A stretch of DNA of 64,000 nt from Hoplostethus atlanticus (taxonomy: Eukaryota; Chordata; Actinopteri; Trachichthyiformes; Trachichthyidae), in NCBI GenBank assembly GCA_034670405.1, contig JAXDDX010000001.1:11055001-11119000 (forward strand), read 5' to 3'. Every line of letters begins with the position of its first letter. Position 1 is the first letter of the stretch. Both the position numbers and the translations under genes were made by a program. The notes under the pieces are model-generated. The model had not been told where the DNA came from. It made no database searches and saw only the letters and a list, made by a program, of their open reading frames with translations. Positions 62,527 to 64,000 of this stretch are shown in pieces.

Positions 62527-62706
62527 CTCTAGCTCAGCAGTTCCCACCCCCGTCCTCGGCACCTAAAATACTGCTGGTTTTCATTCTAGCCGTCTAATGG
62601 TTTTAGATTTGGGATGCCAGCTGAATGCAATTAACTACCTGGTAGGACAGAAAACCAGCACTACTTGGGGTCCCGAGGACAGGAATTGGGAACCTCTGCT
62701 CTAGCG
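62527..62706. mobile_element. hAT-like MITE with 8-bp target duplication
   Basis: The element spans 62535-62698 (164 bases). Its ends, cagcagttcccacc and the reverse complement of attgggaacctctg, form inverted repeats of nearly 50 bases each (62535-62582 and 62650-62698). They share gttccca, gtcctcgg and tgctggttttc. It is flanked by ctctagct (62527-62534) and ctctagcg (62699-62706), an 8-base duplication with one mismatch, which is the hAT-type size. The CAGnGGTTCCCA terminus is also hAT-like. It has no transposase, so it is a non-autonomous foldback copy. Confidence 0.85.
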
Positions 62707-63443
62707 AACCCCACACTGCAATGTCAGTCAAGAAAATAGATTTCAAGGAATTTATGTAAAATGTAAAATATTTTCCAATGCTATCCGACATGATTCGTTG
62801 TTGCAGTGTACCATACACTGTGTACAATATTCTTGTTTCTGTAGTTATTTTCCGTAGTTATTCTCCCTCTAAAGTCATCAGAATTTGAAAGTTTAATGGC
62901 TTACTCCCCATGCAAGAGTATCCTGACAATTCATTTTTGACAAGTATATTCCTATCTGAGCTGCCTGCCACCTGTTTAATTTACGTGTGCTTCCTGGTTG
63001 GATATTCAACCAAAAGTTTATTTCTGTTCACATAGTTATTATGTGTGGGTTGTTGATTGTCAAATGCCTCTCTGTGATCGGATCTTCAATGCCTCTTGAG
63101 TGCACATTGTACATTAATGGGTTTTTGCTTTATCCAGTTATCTGATCACCCAAGATGTATTACTGCCATGTGTAAAGGATGTCAATATGCACACCTTTAT
63201 GAAACATGGCAAGAAATTCAGCTGTTTAGTGAGAAATGACCTCAGTTTTAGTCTGTTCAAGTTTTTAAAAAGCATTTATTCTGCTTCTGACATAATTCAT
63301 ATGAAAACGGGTGCAGTGAGACAAACTTTGGGAGGCCATTAAACCTTAGTATTGAAAGAGTATGTCTGAGTGACATACATATTGACAATCTGCACCCACC
63401 AACCTGATGAGATCAGGTGTGCTCAGAGTGGTACGACCACCCC
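62707..63443. other. unique non-coding DNA
   Basis: No gene or repeat was recognised between the MITE and the LINE tail. Confidence 0.35.
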
Positions 63444-63468
63444 AGATAGATAGATAGATAGATAGATA
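63444..63468. repeat. (GATA)n array at a LINE 3' end
   Basis: Six GATA units directly abut the minus-strand LINE. Short tandem repeats of 3-8 bases are the normal 3' termini of CR1/L2-type elements, so this array probably came in with the LINE rather than being an independent microsatellite. Confidence 0.85.
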
Positions 63469-64000
63469 AAACTTATAAATAGCGAATGGATGAACGGTAC
63501 CAGTATACAGAATTGAATGGTAATGTGTGAATGAAGTGTAGGGTGCTAGGTGTTAAGTGGTGAGGTCCTCGGTTGAGCTGTAGAGGGGGAGGGGAGGTGT
63601 TAAAAAGTCTGATGGTGGCCGGCAGGAAAGACTTCCTGTAGCGTTCTCTGTTGCACCGTGGTGGAATCAGTCCATGGATGAATAAGCTCCGCTGCTTCAT
63701 AACCATGTCATGGGGGGGTTGGGAGACATTATCCATGATGGCCAGCAGTTTGGCCAGCCTTTGGCCATCCTTCTCTCTGCCACCTCCTCCAGGGGGTCCA
63801 GGTTAATACTCACAACAGAGCCAGACTTCCTAATCAGTTTGTTCAGCCTGTTGGTATCCTTGGCCCTGGTGTTAGCGCCCCAACACATCACCGCAAAGAA
63901 GATGACACTGGTCACAACCAACTGGTAGAGGAAATGCAGCAGAGAACTGCATATGTTGAAGGACCTTAGCCTCCTCAGGAAGTAGAGTCGACTCTGGCCC
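63469..64000 (-). pseudogene. CR1/L2-type LINE, C-terminus and 3' end (runs off the window)
   Basis: Read on the minus strand from the window edge, the frame gives GQSRLYFLRRLRSFNICSSL, then FFAVMCWGAN, NRLNKLIRKSGSVV and DPLEEVAERR. It then shifts frame near 63730-63760 to MDNVSQPPHDMV, PRCNRERYRKSFLPATIRLF and NTS. This is the C-terminal tail following the reverse transcriptase in CR1/L2-type (Jockey superfamily) fish LINEs, with the usual 'RC..ERYR.SFLP.AIRL.N' ending. A single frameshift makes it non-functional. The 3' end is marked by the GATA array, and the 5' side continues beyond base 64000. The precise family is not decided. Confidence 0.85.

Overview
This 64 kb window looks like non-coding vertebrate nuclear DNA, most likely from a teleost fish. 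It is A+T-rich and full of CA/TG and CT microsatellites. It carries several dispersed repeats whose sequences I recognise as typical of fish genomes: tRNA-headed SINEs with LINE-type 3' ends, a CR1/L2-type LINE terminus with a GATA tail, an R2/NeSL-like LINE fragment, and hAT-like and Tc1-like non-autonomous elements. The species cannot be read from the sequence. No host protein-coding exon, rRNA, functional tRNA or recognisable microRNA was found. No open reading frame outside transposon remnants resembles a known protein. The window is best read as a gene desert or part of a very long intron.

Layout. Positions 1-8,000 are mostly unique DNA with a 20-bp minisatellite (791-854), TG-rich tracts (2788-3010, 6031-6077), a perfect 31-bp inverted repeat (3933-4071), a LINE 3' tail (6534-6640) and a 299-bp minisatellite of mixed 18/19-bp units (7742-8040). 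Positions 8,400-9,000 hold two diverged copies of a repeat with a tRNA-like A box. Positions 9,000-34,000 are mostly unique sequence with eroded repeats, a 24-G homopolymer (16001-16024), a relic of reverse transcriptase (about 19309-19500) and a 16-bp-TIR element (27972-28368). Positions 34,378-35,700 are a broken LINE whose reverse-transcriptase region is split by a SINE (34689-35010) and has lost its catalytic core by deletion. Positions 36,000-47,800 are unique DNA with scattered fish repeats (36320-36795, 41740-41975, 43550-43862). Positions 47,809-48,960 form a foldback element with a SINE and an unexplained 0.5 kb core inside. Positions 49,000-62,500 are again mostly unique, with a 79-bp tandem duplication at 58021-58167. 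The window closes with a clean hAT-like MITE with target-site duplication (62527-62706) and the 3' end of a CR1/L2-type LINE on the minus strand (63444-64000).

No genes work together here. The interacting parts are parasitic: SINEs that share LINE-type 3' ends, nested insertions that give a relative order of events, and MITEs that would need transposase from elsewhere. Several unique stretches have the balanced, low-repeat look of conserved non-coding elements, but only cross-species alignment can test that. I did not find a convincing previously undescribed biological system. The best leads are the foldback element with its captured core, the 31-bp inverted repeat, and the SINE-in-LINE nest.
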